64,000 nt of DNA from Paenibacillus sp. 19GGS1-52 (GCF_022369515.1 NZ_CP059724.1:2976001-3040000); one strand, 5' to 3'; counted from the stretch's first letter, positions 9,190 through 19,678 are shown. Program-made: numbers and translations. The notes: generated by a model from the letters alone, not told the origin.

Positions 9190-10065
9190 TTATCTGGAAA
9201 GATGTACGCTAAGCTCCTGCTGCAGACCTTGGCTGATCGATGTCATCGGTAACCGCAAGGTATCAGAAGCAATTTCACCATATTTGCTAAGAATCCATTT
9301 AATAGGGGCGGGATTGGATTCCTTGAATAATAAGCGCATTAGAGGAAGCAACTTAGTAAAGGTTTCCTTGGCTAGGTCGAGCTGACCGGAAGCGAAGTAT
9401 TCGTAAACTTTGATGAACTCTGCCGTGTGTACATTAGCTGAAGCAAGCATTCCTCCAGCTGCTCCGCAGCCTAGCATATCATAAAAGTGCAGATCATCTC
9501 CGCACAGTACCGGCTTTGAACCCAGGCGTGACAGCTCGGACACTAGCGTTGGACTACCGGAGCAGTCTTTCAAGCCGACAACGTTATTCATATCCAGAAT
9601 GGTGCGGGCGGTATCGACAGACATGCCGACACCGGCGCGGCCTGGAATATCATAGGCGATGACGGGCACGCCTACCTCGGCTGCTTTACGGAAGTGGGCG
9701 ATAATTCCTTCTTGGGAAGGACGGCTATAGTAAGGAACAACAACAAGCACAGCATCGGCCCCGAGGTTCCCGGCAAGCTCCGTCCGTGCAATCGTTGAAG
9801 CGGTATCGTTAGTTCCGGTACCGACGATCAAGGGGATAGTCGATGATTGTAATAATTCACGCGATGTATTTATCAGAAGCTGCAGTTCATTAATGGTTAC
9901 AGTTGGCGATTCTCCAGTGGTTCCGTTTACGACCAGACCTTGTATGTTGTTACCAATGATGTTGTTCACATAATGCTGGTACGAATCCAGATCAACTTCA
10001 CCGGCAGCACTGAACGGGGTTACAACGGGGACATAGATTCCATAAATCTGTTGCTCTGTAAGCAT
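9190..10065 (-). CDS. dapA: 4-hydroxy-tetrahydrodipicolinate synthase family protein (DapA-like)
   Basis: Cytoplasmic class I aldolase of 291 aa, the usual length. DapA condenses pyruvate with aspartate semialdehyde in the lysine/diaminopimelate pathway. Visible family features are GTTGES (about 48-53) for the substrate carboxylate, YYSRPSQEG, YDIPGRAGV (Tyr138, Arg143) and the Schiff-base lysine in VVGLKDCSG (Lys166). The start has GGAGG about 8 nt upstream. It is transcribed divergently from a LysR regulator only 119 bp away, which suggests regulation by that protein. A lone dapA-like gene outside a lysine operon can also be a related keto-acid aldolase, such as a KDG or sialic-acid-type lyase. 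The assignment rests on the conserved Arg in the YxxPxR motif. Confidence 0.8.
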   Translation of the reverse strand: MLTEQQIYGIYVPVVTPFSAAGEVDLDSYQHYVNNIIGNNIQGLVVNGTTGESPTVTINELQLLINTSRELLQSSTIPLIVGTGTNDTASTIARTELAGNLGADAVLVVVPYYSRPSQEGIIAHFRKAAEVGVPVIAYDIPGRAGVGMSVDTARTILDMNNVVGLKDCSGSPTLVSELSRLGSKPVLCGDDLHFYDMLGCGAAGGMLASANVHTAEFIKVYEYFASGQLDLAKETFTKLLPLMRLLFKESNPAPIKWILSKYGEIASDTLRLPMTSISQGLQQELSVHLSR

Positions 10066-10144
10066 TTATTATCGGCCTCCATTATATTTTTTGCTATAAT
10101 CCTACTTTACCATGGAATATTGCATCGGCGTTATCTATAATAAG

Positions 10145-10165
10145 TAATAAGTATCATCATTATTA
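10145..10165. promoter_or_regulatory. Dyad in the dapA/LysR divergent promoter region
   Basis: TAATAA and TTATTA flank a 9-bp spacer in the short AT-rich space between the two divergent starts. LysR-type regulators normally bind AT-rich dyads in this position, so this is a candidate operator. The exact site is inferred. Confidence 0.35.
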
Positions 10166-10184
10166 TTGATGTTAGGGTGGGATT

Positions 10185-11090
10185 ATGGATTTAACATACT
10201 TAAGAACATTCCGTGAGGTCGCTAAACGTCAAAGCTTTACCCGTGCAGCAGAAGAGCTTGGTTATGCACAATCCAGTGTCACTATGCAGATACAGAAGAT
10301 AGAGAAGGAATACGGAGTTCCGTTAATTGAAAGACATGGACGCCAGTTGCGCCTTACCCCTCCCGGGGAGGAGCTGCTGAAGCTATTCGTGGAAATACTG
10401 GATTTATATGATCGTTCGAAAGAAACTATTGCCCAGCAAATCGGGGGTACCTTGACCATTGGAACGATAGATTCATTAGCCGCTTTTTATTTGCCACCTT
10501 TTCTGCAGCAGCTGCGGACGCGCTTTCCCGGACTGAACATTCATCTGCAGACGGAACAGGAAGCCAATCTGGTATCCAAAATAAAAGACGGAGAAGTCGA
10601 TATCGGCTTAATGCTCGATCGCAATACGGCGGATTCTATGCTGCACCGGACGATTATCAGAGAGGAGCCGTTGGTGCTGATTGCGCCCGTAGGTCATAAG
10701 CTAGCTCAGCTCAAGACTGTTCAACTGAGTGATCTCAATAACTGTGAGCTCATTGTCTCTGAGGAGAGCTGTATTTATCGAAGCTTATTTGAGAATCTGC
10801 TAAAAGAGCATGGGATCATCTTTCGGATCGGCTTTGAGCTTTCGAATCTGGAGGCCATTAAGCGCTGCGTGATGAATGAGCTTGGAATTGCTCTGCTGCC
10901 ACGAATTGTGGCGCAGGAAGAGATCGAACGAGGTTATCTGGCAGAACTGCCGTTTTATCATCCAGAAATACACTTTGATCTGCAGCTTCTGCTCCATCCG
11001 AAGAAGTGGAGATCGCAGCCGCTGCAATATTTCATCGAGATGGTCATGGCTGAGGCCATGGCAGGTGCAGTGGCAGGTACGGTGGAGTAA
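10185..11090 (+). CDS. LysR-family transcriptional regulator
   Basis: DNA-binding regulator of 301 aa, typical for the family. The N-terminal winged helix-turn-helix covers residues 1-60 (MDLTYLRTFREVAKRQSFTR, then AAEELGYAQSSVTMQIQKIE). From about 90 to 295 a type 2 periplasmic-binding-like effector domain begins with GTLTIGTIDSLAAFYLPPFL. The ATG is preceded by a weak AGGGTGGG. It is divergent from the dapA-like gene, the classical arrangement for a LysR activator and its target, so the effector may be a metabolite of that aldolase. A weak terminator follows at about 11116. The specific ligand cannot be read from sequence. Confidence 0.9.
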   Translation: MDLTYLRTFREVAKRQSFTRAAEELGYAQSSVTMQIQKIEKEYGVPLIERHGRQLRLTPPGEELLKLFVEILDLYDRSKETIAQQIGGTLTIGTIDSLAAFYLPPFLQQLRTRFPGLNIHLQTEQEANLVSKIKDGEVDIGLMLDRNTADSMLHRTIIREEPLVLIAPVGHKLAQLKTVQLSDLNNCELIVSEESCIYRSLFENLLKEHGIIFRIGFELSNLEAIKRCVMNELGIALLPRIVAQEEIERGYLAELPFYHPEIHFDLQLLLHPKKWRSQPLQYFIEMVMAEAMAGAVAGTVE

Positions 11091-11115
11091 TAATTAAAGG
11101 CAAAGACAATTAAGG

Positions 11116-11141
11116 GGCCCGCGTTGGGGGCTTCTTTTTTA
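11116..11141 (+). terminator. Weak GC hairpin followed by a T run after the LysR gene
   Basis: GGCCC pairs with GGGGCT (one wobble), with loop GCGTTG, followed by TTCTTTTTT. The stem is short but the position, 26 bp after the stop codon, is right for a terminator. Confidence 0.45.
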
Positions 11142-11369
11142 TATACTGATAAGAATCTAGGAGGAGTAAATACGCTGCGGGAAGGGCGGAGGATGGAAAT
11201 CGCCAGCTGTGTCTGTGTCCAGACTGGTTATCTCTTTCGGCTAAGCTTGCTTTGGGGCTGTAAAAAAGAGGGGCCTTTCTGCACTTATCATTAAATATAA
11301 AAGGCAATCGTAACTTTGTCCGGTTACGGTTTAGCCGCAAGAACTTTATATTTATAATCAGCTCTACTA
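11142..11369 (+). promoter_or_regulatory. Long leader region of the galactanase gene with a hairpin
   Basis: This part of a 321-bp gap has no credible gene. An extended hairpin at 11303-11336 has the stem CGTAAC / GTTACG around loop TTTGTCCG, with outer GGC / GCC pairs. No riboswitch class could be recognised. A promoter must lie here or just before, but no convincing -35/-10 pair was found. Confidence 0.35.
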
Positions 11370-11384
11370 TGTAAGCGCTTCACA
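11370..11384 (+). promoter_or_regulatory. cre site (CcpA operator) before the galactanase gene
   Basis: TGTAAGCGCTTCACA fits the catabolite-responsive element consensus of Firmicutes closely, including the central AAGCGCTT. It lies 28 bp before the start codon, where bound CcpA would block transcription when glucose is present. Confidence 0.75.
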
Positions 11385-11411
11385 ATTCTGTGGTAAACAG
11401 GAGGTCAAAGA

Positions 11412-14400
11412 ATGATAAAAGGTAAAATGGCAAGGAAAATACTTGCTCAGCTGCTGTCAGTACTTTTGCTGGCAACGTCTGTATTAGGGCTGTCTCCCGG
11501 CTCCTATGCGACAATCGCTCAGGCGGATGCAGCAGGCGGGAATCTGGATTTTGAGAGTGGTAGCTTATCGGGCTGGAGCAGCACCGGTACGGCCGCTAGT
11601 CTCACTACGGATAAGCATGGGGGAGCAGCCGCAGCAGTGCTTTCTGCTAATTCTTCGCTGTCACAGACGATAGGGAATATCCCTCAGGGCAGCTATACGT
11701 TATCCGTATGGATTAAAGGAACGACAAGCGGGAATACAGCTGCATTGACGGCTACGGAGACTGGAGGACCGGATTCCCGAGCGTTAATTGATACGCATAT
11801 CAACGCTTCGGAATGGAGGCAGATAGCCATCCGCAACGTGCTTGTATATAACGGGCAGGTAAAGATTACTATTACCTCCGGAGCGGGAGCGGCTACCAAT
11901 CTGCTGGTCGATGATGTGCAGCTTGCACTAGACAGCAGTGATAGCAATCCAATAAGCAACTGGAATTTTGAAGCAGGAAGCCTGCAAGGCTGGAATGTGG
12001 ATCAAGGAGCTGTTGCTATAACCAGTGCCTCCGATACAGGTGCAACGGCAGCTGTGCTAAGCGCAGATTCGCAGATGAGTCAGAGCATTCCTGTTAAACC
12101 AAATACTTCCTATATTGCGACAGTACGTGCAAAGGTAGACAAACAGGATGTTTGGGAAACTATATATCAGAAAAATTATCGTGGTAATACAGGCCAGTTA
12201 GTCAATGTGACCTCTTATGGAGACCGGATCAACCTAGGTGTCAAGGGTCTGCAGGGTCAGGTATTGCGTCAAGCTCCAGCAGGTCTGGAGGGGTATTCAC
12301 TCCTTACAGTTGCATTTAAGACAGGACCGAGTGATACACAAATCACAGTCTATGCCAATACGATTAAGGATGCCAGTTATATCAAGAGCGTGACAGCAAA
12401 TAATTCACAAGGCAGCAATGCTGATCATGACCAGTGGGCTGGAAATGGCAATGACAAGGCCTATGTAGACAACTTTGATGTGTTTGAGATTGATAATTCG
12501 GTCATCAAGGGTGCGGATGTATCCTTTCTGCCGTTAATTGAAGATAAAGGCGGAAAGTATTTTGCGAATGGGGTGCAGCAGGATTGTCTGACAATTCTCT
12601 CTAACCATGGGGTAAACGCCATATTGAATATGATTTTTGTACATGCGGGCAACCCGATCTATGATCAAAGCTCACCGAAGCAGCTGCAGTATACGGGTTT
12701 CAATGATGAGGCTGGAAATCCGTATCCATATACTATGGTGGCCGGTTATTTTGACAAGGTACATTCCTATGATTTGGCGAAACGGGCTACTGAGTTGAAT
12801 ATGGGCTATATGCCAAGCTTTCATTATAGTGATGGATGGATGAGTGCCAGCAAAGCTTATACACCTGTAGACTGGATGGTAAAAGATGCCTCCGGCAAGC
12901 TGGTGGATCAGACCTTGGATCAGCTAACAACGACGGTCTATAACTACGTGTATGATTTCATGAAGGGTTTGGTAGATCAAGGGACAAAGCTGGTTGGTGT
13001 TAAGCATGGTAACGAGGAGGATGGGGGTATCGTTTGGCCAGTAGGCAAAGGCTACAGCTCAGCTGGCTTTAAGGCGCTGATCAATGCTTCCTATGATGCG
13101 GCGAAGGCTGCGGTACCGGGAATTCCGGCTTACATTCATTCGAATGGTGGATATAATCCGACCAACTCCAACACAATCTTCAATACCTTAAAGAATAATG
13201 GTACGGAATTCGATGGTCAGGCCTATTCGCTGTACGGCGGACATGTCTCCAGCGATATCATCAACATGATCAATAATAATCTGGTAAATTTCCCAGATAA
13301 GGATTATCTGAATGTGGAAACGGGTTTTGCTTTTACCAAATATTCTCCGGACTTTGCGGATGAGAGCGGTTCGATGGGGCAGACCCAGTATTATCAGCAA
13401 AATGCAAATGGGCAGTATAACTGGCTGCTCGATTATATGCAGGCACATCGTGACGCAGCCAATCCGCATGACATGACGCGGGGCTTCTTTTACTGGGAGA
13501 CCGACTGGATTGTTGTAGAAGGAGCTGGCGCCAGCACCGGTGATGGGAATACGGTAGATCGGCGGACGATGTTCAACAACGGGGATGTCTCCATTAAGGA
13601 GATGGGCAGCACCGCTAATGGCAAGATGGGCGACATGATGGACAGTATGTACGCTTATCTGTGGCGCGGATATGCCAAGAATAAACCGGAAACCATGCTG
13701 ACTCCTCTGGAGGGGGCAGGTGTTTACAAAGTTGAACAGACTCATCCAACCGGGGTCACGCTCGACAAGTTAGCGTTAACAATGGTGCAGGGCGAGGTTC
13801 AGCGTCTGCTACCTACAGTTGCTCCGGCTACTGGAATTCTGAATAATACAGTGGACTGGGTCTCGGATCATCCGGAAATAGCCACTGTTAATGAGTTCGG
13901 ATTTGTCAAAGCCGTATCCGCAGGAACGGCAACGATTACCGTGAAGACAGCAGACGGCGGGTTCACTGCGCTATCTACGGTTACTGTTGCCCCAGCTACT
14001 GTAGCAGGAGAAGGCAATCTGGTCCTTACCGTGAATGGTAACCCGGCAGGCAGTACACTGAATGCCAAAGTGTGGGATAAACTGATCTTGAAGGCAGCAC
14101 TTCCTGTAGGGACGACAGATAAGGGAGTAACCTTCCAGTCAAGCGATCCTGACGTGGCTTCCTTCCTAGGGGAAACCTGGCAGAGCGCAAGCCTTGGCAC
14201 ATTGCATCAGCAGAGTGGTGTGACTGCGAATGTGCAGCTGAATGTTAAGCATGACGGAGAAGCAACAATCACCGCCACTTCAGCGGATGGAACGGCATTG
14301 ACTACTTTTCAGCTAAGTGTCAGTAAAATACCGGTCAGTAGCGTTACACTAGATAAGAGTGCAGTGACGGTAAGCCTTGGCCGCACACAGCAGTTGAAAG

Positions 14401-17400
14401 CAACAGTTCTGCCAGCAGATGCCAGCTTTAATGAACTGCTCTGGACCTCTTCGCAGCCTGAAGTGGCGAGTGTGGATGGAAACGGACTTGTAACAACTTT
14501 AACTACAGGGGTTACAACAATCCGGGCTGCATCTAAGGATGATTCTACCAAGTATGCAGAAAATTTAGTCACAGTTGTTCCGGTACAGGTTACAGGGATG
14601 ACGTTGAATAAAGCAAAATTAAATCTGATGCTCGGCACCTCGAAGAAGCTGATCCCTATCATCACTCCAGAAGATGCTTATAACAAAAAGGTGATCTGGA
14701 GCTCTTCGGATGAAGGAGTCGCACAGGTGGATACGAGCGGCTTGATTACAGGAGCAGGATTGGGAACATCAACTATTACAGCCCTAACAGAGGATGGTGG
14801 GTTTAGTCAGTCAGCTACAGTAACGGTTCAGGATACACCGGTTCCAGTAGTGGGTGTGAGTCTTGGAGATAACTCTTATTATTTTGCCTCCGATTACTTC
14901 TCCGTGACGAATCAGTCCACTGGCGCACCAGTGCATGATTTCATTGCACAGATTGCACCGGAGGACGCCACTAATACGGATATCGTCTGGAAGTCAGACA
15001 ATCCCAATGTGGCTCGCGTAGATAGCTTTGGGAAAGTTACTGCAGTTAAAGGCGGAACAGCTACGATTTCTGCGGTGACCGCTGACGGAGGATATATTGC
15101 TTCTGCTCCGGTGTATGTACCGGCAATCAGTGAAAGCTTCGATAACCGGACGGCAGCTGACAACTGGTCTACCAGTGTCGGGACGGCAGGCGGCTCGGGT
15201 ACTCTGGGCGGTGCAGTTACAGCCAATAATGGCAATAACGTGTTCCAGATCAGTGGTGGAGGCTCGGGTGTTAGAAGTACACAGAAGACCTTCTCGCCTG
15301 TCGTTTCCAGCCAGCTGGTACAGCTTGACTTCGACTGGAACGTAGGAGCTGCCACTAATACTAACGGTGGAATGCTTAGTGTTGAGGATAGCGCTGGTAA
15401 GCGATATCTTACTCTTCAGACCAAAGCAGCTACTGAACTCATCTACGCAGTTGGTGGCACAGCCACTAATGCTGCAGTAGCTGGGAGCAACGTAGGCACC
15501 GGATTCAATGTAAATAGTGCACTGTATCATGTGGAGATTCAGCTTGATTTTGCCACTAGAACGATTGACTTAACTGTAACGAACAAGGGCAATCCAACCC
15601 TTACAGCAACACACAGCAATATCCCGTTTGATCCAGCTACAATCTATACTAATACGGTGGGCAAAATTCAATTCGCACTGCAGCGGAGCAGTGGAAGCTC
15701 CTCATGGACTTCTTTCTTGGACAATTTCAATGTATATGCCATGGCTCCGGTTCCAGTATCTGTGAGCCTGAACAAAACCTCATTTGGGCTGCTGCCTATT
15801 GAAGGGACACCAGGCTATACCTTCCAGTTAGTTGCTACAGTAAATCCTGTATCTACTGCTTTTGATGGCAGTGTTAACTGGGTATCAAGCGATTCGTCCG
15901 TGGCAAAGGTGAGTCCTACAGGTCTAGTGACGGCGGTTACTGAAGGAAATGTAACTATCACTGCCACCTCTATCGCTAATCCAAGTTTGAGTGCTAGCGC
16001 GTCTGTGGATGTACATTCCATTGTCCCGTTAGAAGCGCTAGGGATCAAAGATGAGAACGGAGCGGATATTGAAGGCACGACGCTCACTTTGGAATCCGGA
16101 ACTACCAAAGTGCTAAAGGCAGCCCAGAACCCGGGTCATGCCGATTACATCTCACAAATCTGGTCCTCTAGTGACTCGGAAGTTATTGAGATTGATGCAC
16201 AGACTGGCGAACTTCATGCTGTAGGTCCAGGCAGCGCCAAAGTGACGCTTACCGTCGATAACTATGCTGCTTACGGCGGTTATCTCAAGACGCAAAGTCT
16301 GGATATAACCGTGACAGGTGAAGCTATACTAAAAACGACATTGCTGAAAGCTGCAGTTGCAGAGGCGGTGTCAGCGAAGACTTATCCGAATGACTATTAT
16401 TCACCAGAGAGTTTGACGGCCTATACCCTGGCATTACAGCAGGCCCAAGAGGATCTGCTGAAAGCCAAAAATGAGCATTGGGACAACTCACAGCAGAGCA
16501 CTATTGATGAAGATGCAGCGGTTTTGAAGGCTGCGACAGTCGGTCTTATGAAGAGCAGCAACATATTGGTGTCAGGCGTTGAGCTCTCAGGCACTACTAT
16601 GACAATAACGGCTGGCCAATCTAAAAGGGTAACAGCAATATTGACTCCTGCCTATGCAACGAACAAGGAACTCGTCTGGAGTTCGAACCATCCAGAGATT
16701 GCGACTGTAGATGCTGAGGGTATGATTGCCGCAATTGCCGCAGGTACTGCTACAATTACAGCGGAGGCAGTCAATGGCGGAGCAAAGGCTACCAGTGTCA
16801 TTACCGTTTCTCCGGACCTTTCCACAGGCTATCTTGCCAATGGAGGTGCAGTCACCGCTAGCAAAGTAGCGGGGTCTAACGTTGCCGCTAATCCGTTGCT
16901 CAATGCAGTGACGATGAATACTGGCGGCGGCGCATGGTCTACAGGAGCGAATCTGCAGACGAGTGCCAATCCGGAATACTGGCAGGTAGATCTTGGAGGC
17001 AAAGCGAGAATCGATACGATTTCCATGCTTTTTTGGCAGACCATGAAATACAGTATCCAGGTTTCGGATAACGGAACGGACTGGACGATGGCGCTGGACA
17101 GTCGTGAGACATTCGGCGGCTCGAAGACATTGTTCACGGAACCTATGCCAGAGAATACCTCTGGACGTTATATTCGGGTAACCATCTATGGAGTCTCAAG
17201 TACTACGGACTGGGTGGGGATTGTGCTGTTTCAGGCGAAGGGTGCATTTGTACCCCTAGCTCCAGGACAATTAACAGTGAATCAGTCAGGGCGTCTGGAC
17301 TGGGAGGCTGTGAACGGGGCTCAATATAATGTGTATAGAGCAGATCAGGCGAATGGCCCTTATGCCCAAATTAACAACAGTCCACTGCTGACCAATAGTT

Positions 17401-19655
17401 ATAGTGATCTCAATCTACAGCCTGGGAGCACCTACTATTATCAGGTGAGTGCAGTAAACACAGCTGGGGAATCCCTTAAGTCGCCGTTTGTGAAATTACA
17501 GGTTCTTTATCCGGCACCTGCTCAGTTGACTGCTGTAGGCACTAGTGCTTCATCTATTCAATTGAATTGGGAAGCAGTAGTAGATTCAGATCAAGCAACA
17601 GTCACATATAATGTGTACCGCGCGGTTACTGAGGCGGGAGTTTATACTCAAATCAATCTGGAACCGCTGCTGTTAAATAGCTATGCCGATCAGGATCTAC
17701 TCGCCGGAACAATCTATTATTACAAAATAGCAGCAGTCCACGGCCAAAGTATATCAGTGCTTTCTCCAACTGTAACAGCAATAACAATTCCAGCGACACC
17801 GGGAGGTTTGAGGTCGCTGGGAGCAGGAGGAAACCATATTACACTGGCTTGGAATGCAGTCGAAGGAGCAACAGGGTATAATCTGTACCGCTCTGCCACT
17901 GGAGCGGGCGGATTCATCAAGATTAACACGGTGACTATCCATGGAACTAGCTTTACGGATTCGACCCTAAATGCGGATACGGTATATTACTATTCGCTGA
18001 CCGCAGTTAATGGTTCAGGAGAATCAGGTTACAGTGAACCTGTTCGTTCTCAGACCACAACCGTGCCGCAAGTAATTCTCCCCCCAGAAACACCAACGGG
18101 AGTAACAGCAATAGCGGATGGAGCTACTTCGGTCAAGATCACCTGGAATACGGTCGCTGCTGAAGGGACCGTAACCTACAGTGTGTATCGCGCTACACAG
18201 GAAGAGGGCCCTTACATTCAGGTAAATGCTGACACGGTAATTCTAACTTCTTATATCGATACAGATCTTACCTCAGCTACAGCCTACTATTACAAGGTAG
18301 CAGCTGCTAACGAAACAGGAGTCTCGGAAAGATCAGCCGCGGTATCCGCGAAGACGGCTGTTGTCGTCATACCGGACCCGACTGCAACACCAACATCGTC
18401 GCCTACAGCGTCACCCGTGCCAACAGCAATACCAACAGTTTCACAGAACACACCCACACCAGTAGTCCAAACAGGTTACAACGTTAATGCGGACGGCTCA
18501 GTAACGATTGCGGCGCCACCAACTGTAGTGGACAGAGCTGCCGGAAAAGCGAAGGTATCACTCACCAATGAGCTCCTGAATACAGCCATTTCTATGGCAG
18601 GTGAGAAAGAAAGCCATAACATTGTGGTGGATATACCAGGTATTGAGGGCGTGAAAAGTATCAGTATTGAGCTTTCCGCAAGTGCTCTATCGTATTCTTC
18701 GGCAACCTCGCAGTTTGAAATTCGGACCAGTCTGGGTACGATGCACTTGACGGATAACATGCTGAATTCCTTAAATGCTGATCCTGCTGCTGTAGTCACA
18801 CTCAACATCAGCGCAACTGACACAGCAGGAATCCAGCCGGAGGTGCTGGCAATGATCGGCAGCAGACCGGTTATTGAACTGTCGTTGACGATTAACGGAG
18901 CAGTCATTGCTTGGAAGAATTCTGCGGCTCCAGTGACTGTCTCTGTGCCTTACACTCCGTCGGCGGCAGAACAGAACAGGCTTGCCCACTTAACGGTATG
19001 GTATCTGGATGATGCCGGCAATACTGTACCCGTACCAAGCGGTTCGTATGACGCAGCCACAGGCAATATGACGTTTACGACGACGCATTTCAGCAAATAC
19101 GCAGTTGTTCTGGTCAACAAATCATTCAGTGACTTGGGAACTGTGGAATGGGGTCGCGAGGCCATAGAGGTCATGGCTTCCAAAGGGGTTATCAACGGTG
19201 TGTCTGTTGATAGATTTGCGCCACAATCCACAATTACCCGCGCAGATTATATTACATTATTAGTGAGAACACTGGGACTTCAAGCAGCAATAGAGAGCAG
19301 TTTCAGCGATGTGTCTACCAGTGATTACTACTATGAAGCAGTGAGTATTGCCAAGGCACTTGGAATTACGACAGGTCGTGATGGTCGCAGCTTTGATCCG
19401 GCGGCAACCATCACCCGCGAAGAAATGATGACTTTGACTGTCCGGGCGATGAAGCTGACTGGAAAGCTTGGAGATGTTCAGGCAGATTTGAGCGGATTCA
19501 CAGATGGGAAGCAGATCGCTTCATTTGCGCAGCAGGGAATTGCTGAACTGATCGCAGCTGGTCTTGTAGAGGGAAGTGGTGGGTTTATCCATCCACAGGC
19601 TACGACCACCCGTGCTGAAGCAGCTGTACTTATGTATCGGATTTATAATCATTAA
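11412..19655 (+). CDS. SLH-anchored GH53 endo-beta-1,4-galactanase, 2747 aa
   Basis: Secreted giant enzyme that cuts beta-1,4-galactan (type I arabinogalactan) at the cell surface. A signal peptide (about 1-40) is followed by two carbohydrate-binding modules (about 41-175 and 180-360). The GH53 catalytic domain (about 363-775) opens with IKGADVSFLPLIEDKGGKYF. The proposed acid/base is Glu535 in HGNEEDG and the nucleophile Glu636 in YLNVETGF. Then come BIG2-like domains (777-1238), a lectin-like region (1239-1443), two more BIG2-like domains, a FIVAR-like helical segment (1637-1717), another BIG2-like domain, a discoidin-like domain (1804-1945), four FnIII domains (1948-2317), a Pro/Thr linker, and three SLH domains (2572, 2630, 2694). 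AGGAGG lies 8 nt before the ATG. A cre site is upstream and a strong terminator follows. GH53 is far shorter in simple enzymes (about 400 aa). Confidence 0.88.
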   Translation: MIKGKMARKILAQLLSVLLLATSVLGLSPGSYATIAQADAAGGNLDFESGSLSGWSSTGTAASLTTDKHGGAAAAVLSANSSLSQTIGNIPQGSYTLSVWIKGTTSGNTAALTATETGGPDSRALIDTHINASEWRQIAIRNVLVYNGQVKITITSGAGAATNLLVDDVQLALDSSDSNPISNWNFEAGSLQGWNVDQGAVAITSASDTGATAAVLSADSQMSQSIPVKPNTSYIATVRAKVDKQDVWETIYQKNYRGNTGQLVNVTSYGDRINLGVKGLQGQVLRQAPAGLEGYSLLTVAFKTGPSDTQITVYANTIKDASYIKSVTANNSQGSNADHDQWAGNGNDKAYVDNFDVFEIDNSVIKGADVSFLPLIEDKGGKYFANGVQQDCLTILSNHGVNAILNMIFVHAGNPIYDQSSPKQLQYTGFNDEAGNPYPYTMVAGYFDKVHSYDLAKRATELNMGYMPSFHYSDGWMSASKAYTPVDWMVKDASGKLVDQTLDQLTTTVYNYVYDFMKGLVDQGTKLVGVKHGNEEDGGIVWPVGKGYSSAGFKALINASYDAAKAAVPGIPAYIHSNGGYNPTNSNTIFNTLKNNGTEFDGQAYSLYGGHVSSDIINMINNNLVNFPDKDYLNVETGFAFTKYSPDFADESGSMGQTQYYQQNANGQYNWLLDYMQAHRDAANPHDMTRGFFYWETDWIVVEGAGASTGDGNTVDRRTMFNNGDVSIKEMGSTANGKMGDMMDSMYAYLWRGYAKNKPETMLTPLEGAGVYKVEQTHPTGVTLDKLALTMVQGEVQRLLPTVAPATGILNNTVDWVSDHPEIATVNEFGFVKAVSAGTATITVKTADGGFTALSTVTVAPATVAGEGNLVLTVNGNPAGSTLNAKVWDKLILKAALPVGTTDKGVTFQSSDPDVASFLGETWQSASLGTLHQQSGVTANVQLNVKHDGEATITATSADGTALTTFQLSVSKIPVSSVTLDKSAVTVSLGRTQQLKATVLPADASFNELLWTSSQPEVASVDGNGLVTTLTTGVTTIRAASKDDSTKYAENLVTVVPVQVTGMTLNKAKLNLMLGTSKKLIPIITPEDAYNKKVIWSSSDEGVAQVDTSGLITGAGLGTSTITALTEDGGFSQSATVTVQDTPVPVVGVSLGDNSYYFASDYFSVTNQSTGAPVHDFIAQIAPEDATNTDIVWKSDNPNVARVDSFGKVTAVKGGTATISAVTADGGYIASAPVYVPAISESFDNRTAADNWSTSVGTAGGSGTLGGAVTANNGNNVFQISGGGSGVRSTQKTFSPVVSSQLVQLDFDWNVGAATNTNGGMLSVEDSAGKRYLTLQTKAATELIYAVGGTATNAAVAGSNVGTGFNVNSALYHVEIQLDFATRTIDLTVTNKGNPTLTATHSNIPFDPATIYTNTVGKIQFALQRSSGSSSWTSFLDNFNVYAMAPVPVSVSLNKTSFGLLPIEGTPGYTFQLVATVNPVSTAFDGSVNWVSSDSSVAKVSPTGLVTAVTEGNVTITATSIANPSLSASASVDVHSIVPLEALGIKDENGADIEGTTLTLESGTTKVLKAAQNPGHADYISQIWSSSDSEVIEIDAQTGELHAVGPGSAKVTLTVDNYAAYGGYLKTQSLDITVTGEAILKTTLLKAAVAEAVSAKTYPNDYYSPESLTAYTLALQQAQEDLLKAKNEHWDNSQQSTIDEDAAVLKAATVGLMKSSNILVSGVELSGTTMTITAGQSKRVTAILTPAYATNKELVWSSNHPEIATVDAEGMIAAIAAGTATITAEAVNGGAKATSVITVSPDLSTGYLANGGAVTASKVAGSNVAANPLLNAVTMNTGGGAWSTGANLQTSANPEYWQVDLGGKARIDTISMLFWQTMKYSIQVSDNGTDWTMALDSRETFGGSKTLFTEPMPENTSGRYIRVTIYGVSSTTDWVGIVLFQAKGAFVPLAPGQLTVNQSGRLDWEAVNGAQYNVYRADQANGPYAQINNSPLLTNSYSDLNLQPGSTYYYQVSAVNTAGESLKSPFVKLQVLYPAPAQLTAVGTSASSIQLNWEAVVDSDQATVTYNVYRAVTEAGVYTQINLEPLLLNSYADQDLLAGTIYYYKIAAVHGQSISVLSPTVTAITIPATPGGLRSLGAGGNHITLAWNAVEGATGYNLYRSATGAGGFIKINTVTIHGTSFTDSTLNADTVYYYSLTAVNGSGESGYSEPVRSQTTTVPQVILPPETPTGVTAIADGATSVKITWNTVAAEGTVTYSVYRATQEEGPYIQVNADTVILTSYIDTDLTSATAYYYKVAAANETGVSERSAAVSAKTAVVVIPDPTATPTSSPTASPVPTAIPTVSQNTPTPVVQTGYNVNADGSVTIAAPPTVVDRAAGKAKVSLTNELLNTAISMAGEKESHNIVVDIPGIEGVKSISIELSASALSYSSATSQFEIRTSLGTMHLTDNMLNSLNADPAAVVTLNISATDTAGIQPEVLAMIGSRPVIELSLTINGAVIAWKNSAAPVTVSVPYTPSAAEQNRLAHLTVWYLDDAGNTVPVPSGSYDAATGNMTFTTTHFSKYAVVLVNKSFSDLGTVEWGREAIEVMASKGVINGVSVDRFAPQSTITRADYITLLVRTLGLQAAIESSFSDVSTSDYYYEAVSIAKALGITTGRDGRSFDPAATITREEMMTLTVRAMKLTGKLGDVQADLSGFTDGKQIASFAQQGIAELIAAGLVEGSGGFIHPQATTTRAEAAVLMYRIYNH

Positions 19656-19678
19656 GGAACTACGAATCAAGAACGAAT

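Noticed and set aside
8925..9252. Two overlapping plus-strand short frames near the IS right end
   Set aside because: Overlap each other and the dapA end; Arg/Ser-rich translations with no initiation signal. More likely repeat sequence.
11142..11369. Possible riboswitch in the galactanase leader
   Set aside because: A hairpin is present but no conserved core of a known riboswitch class could be matched, so only the hairpin is reported.
13188..13745. Minus-strand open frame of 185 codons opposite the GH53 domain
   Set aside because: Antisense to the catalytic domain with no promoter, ribosome binding site or family feature.
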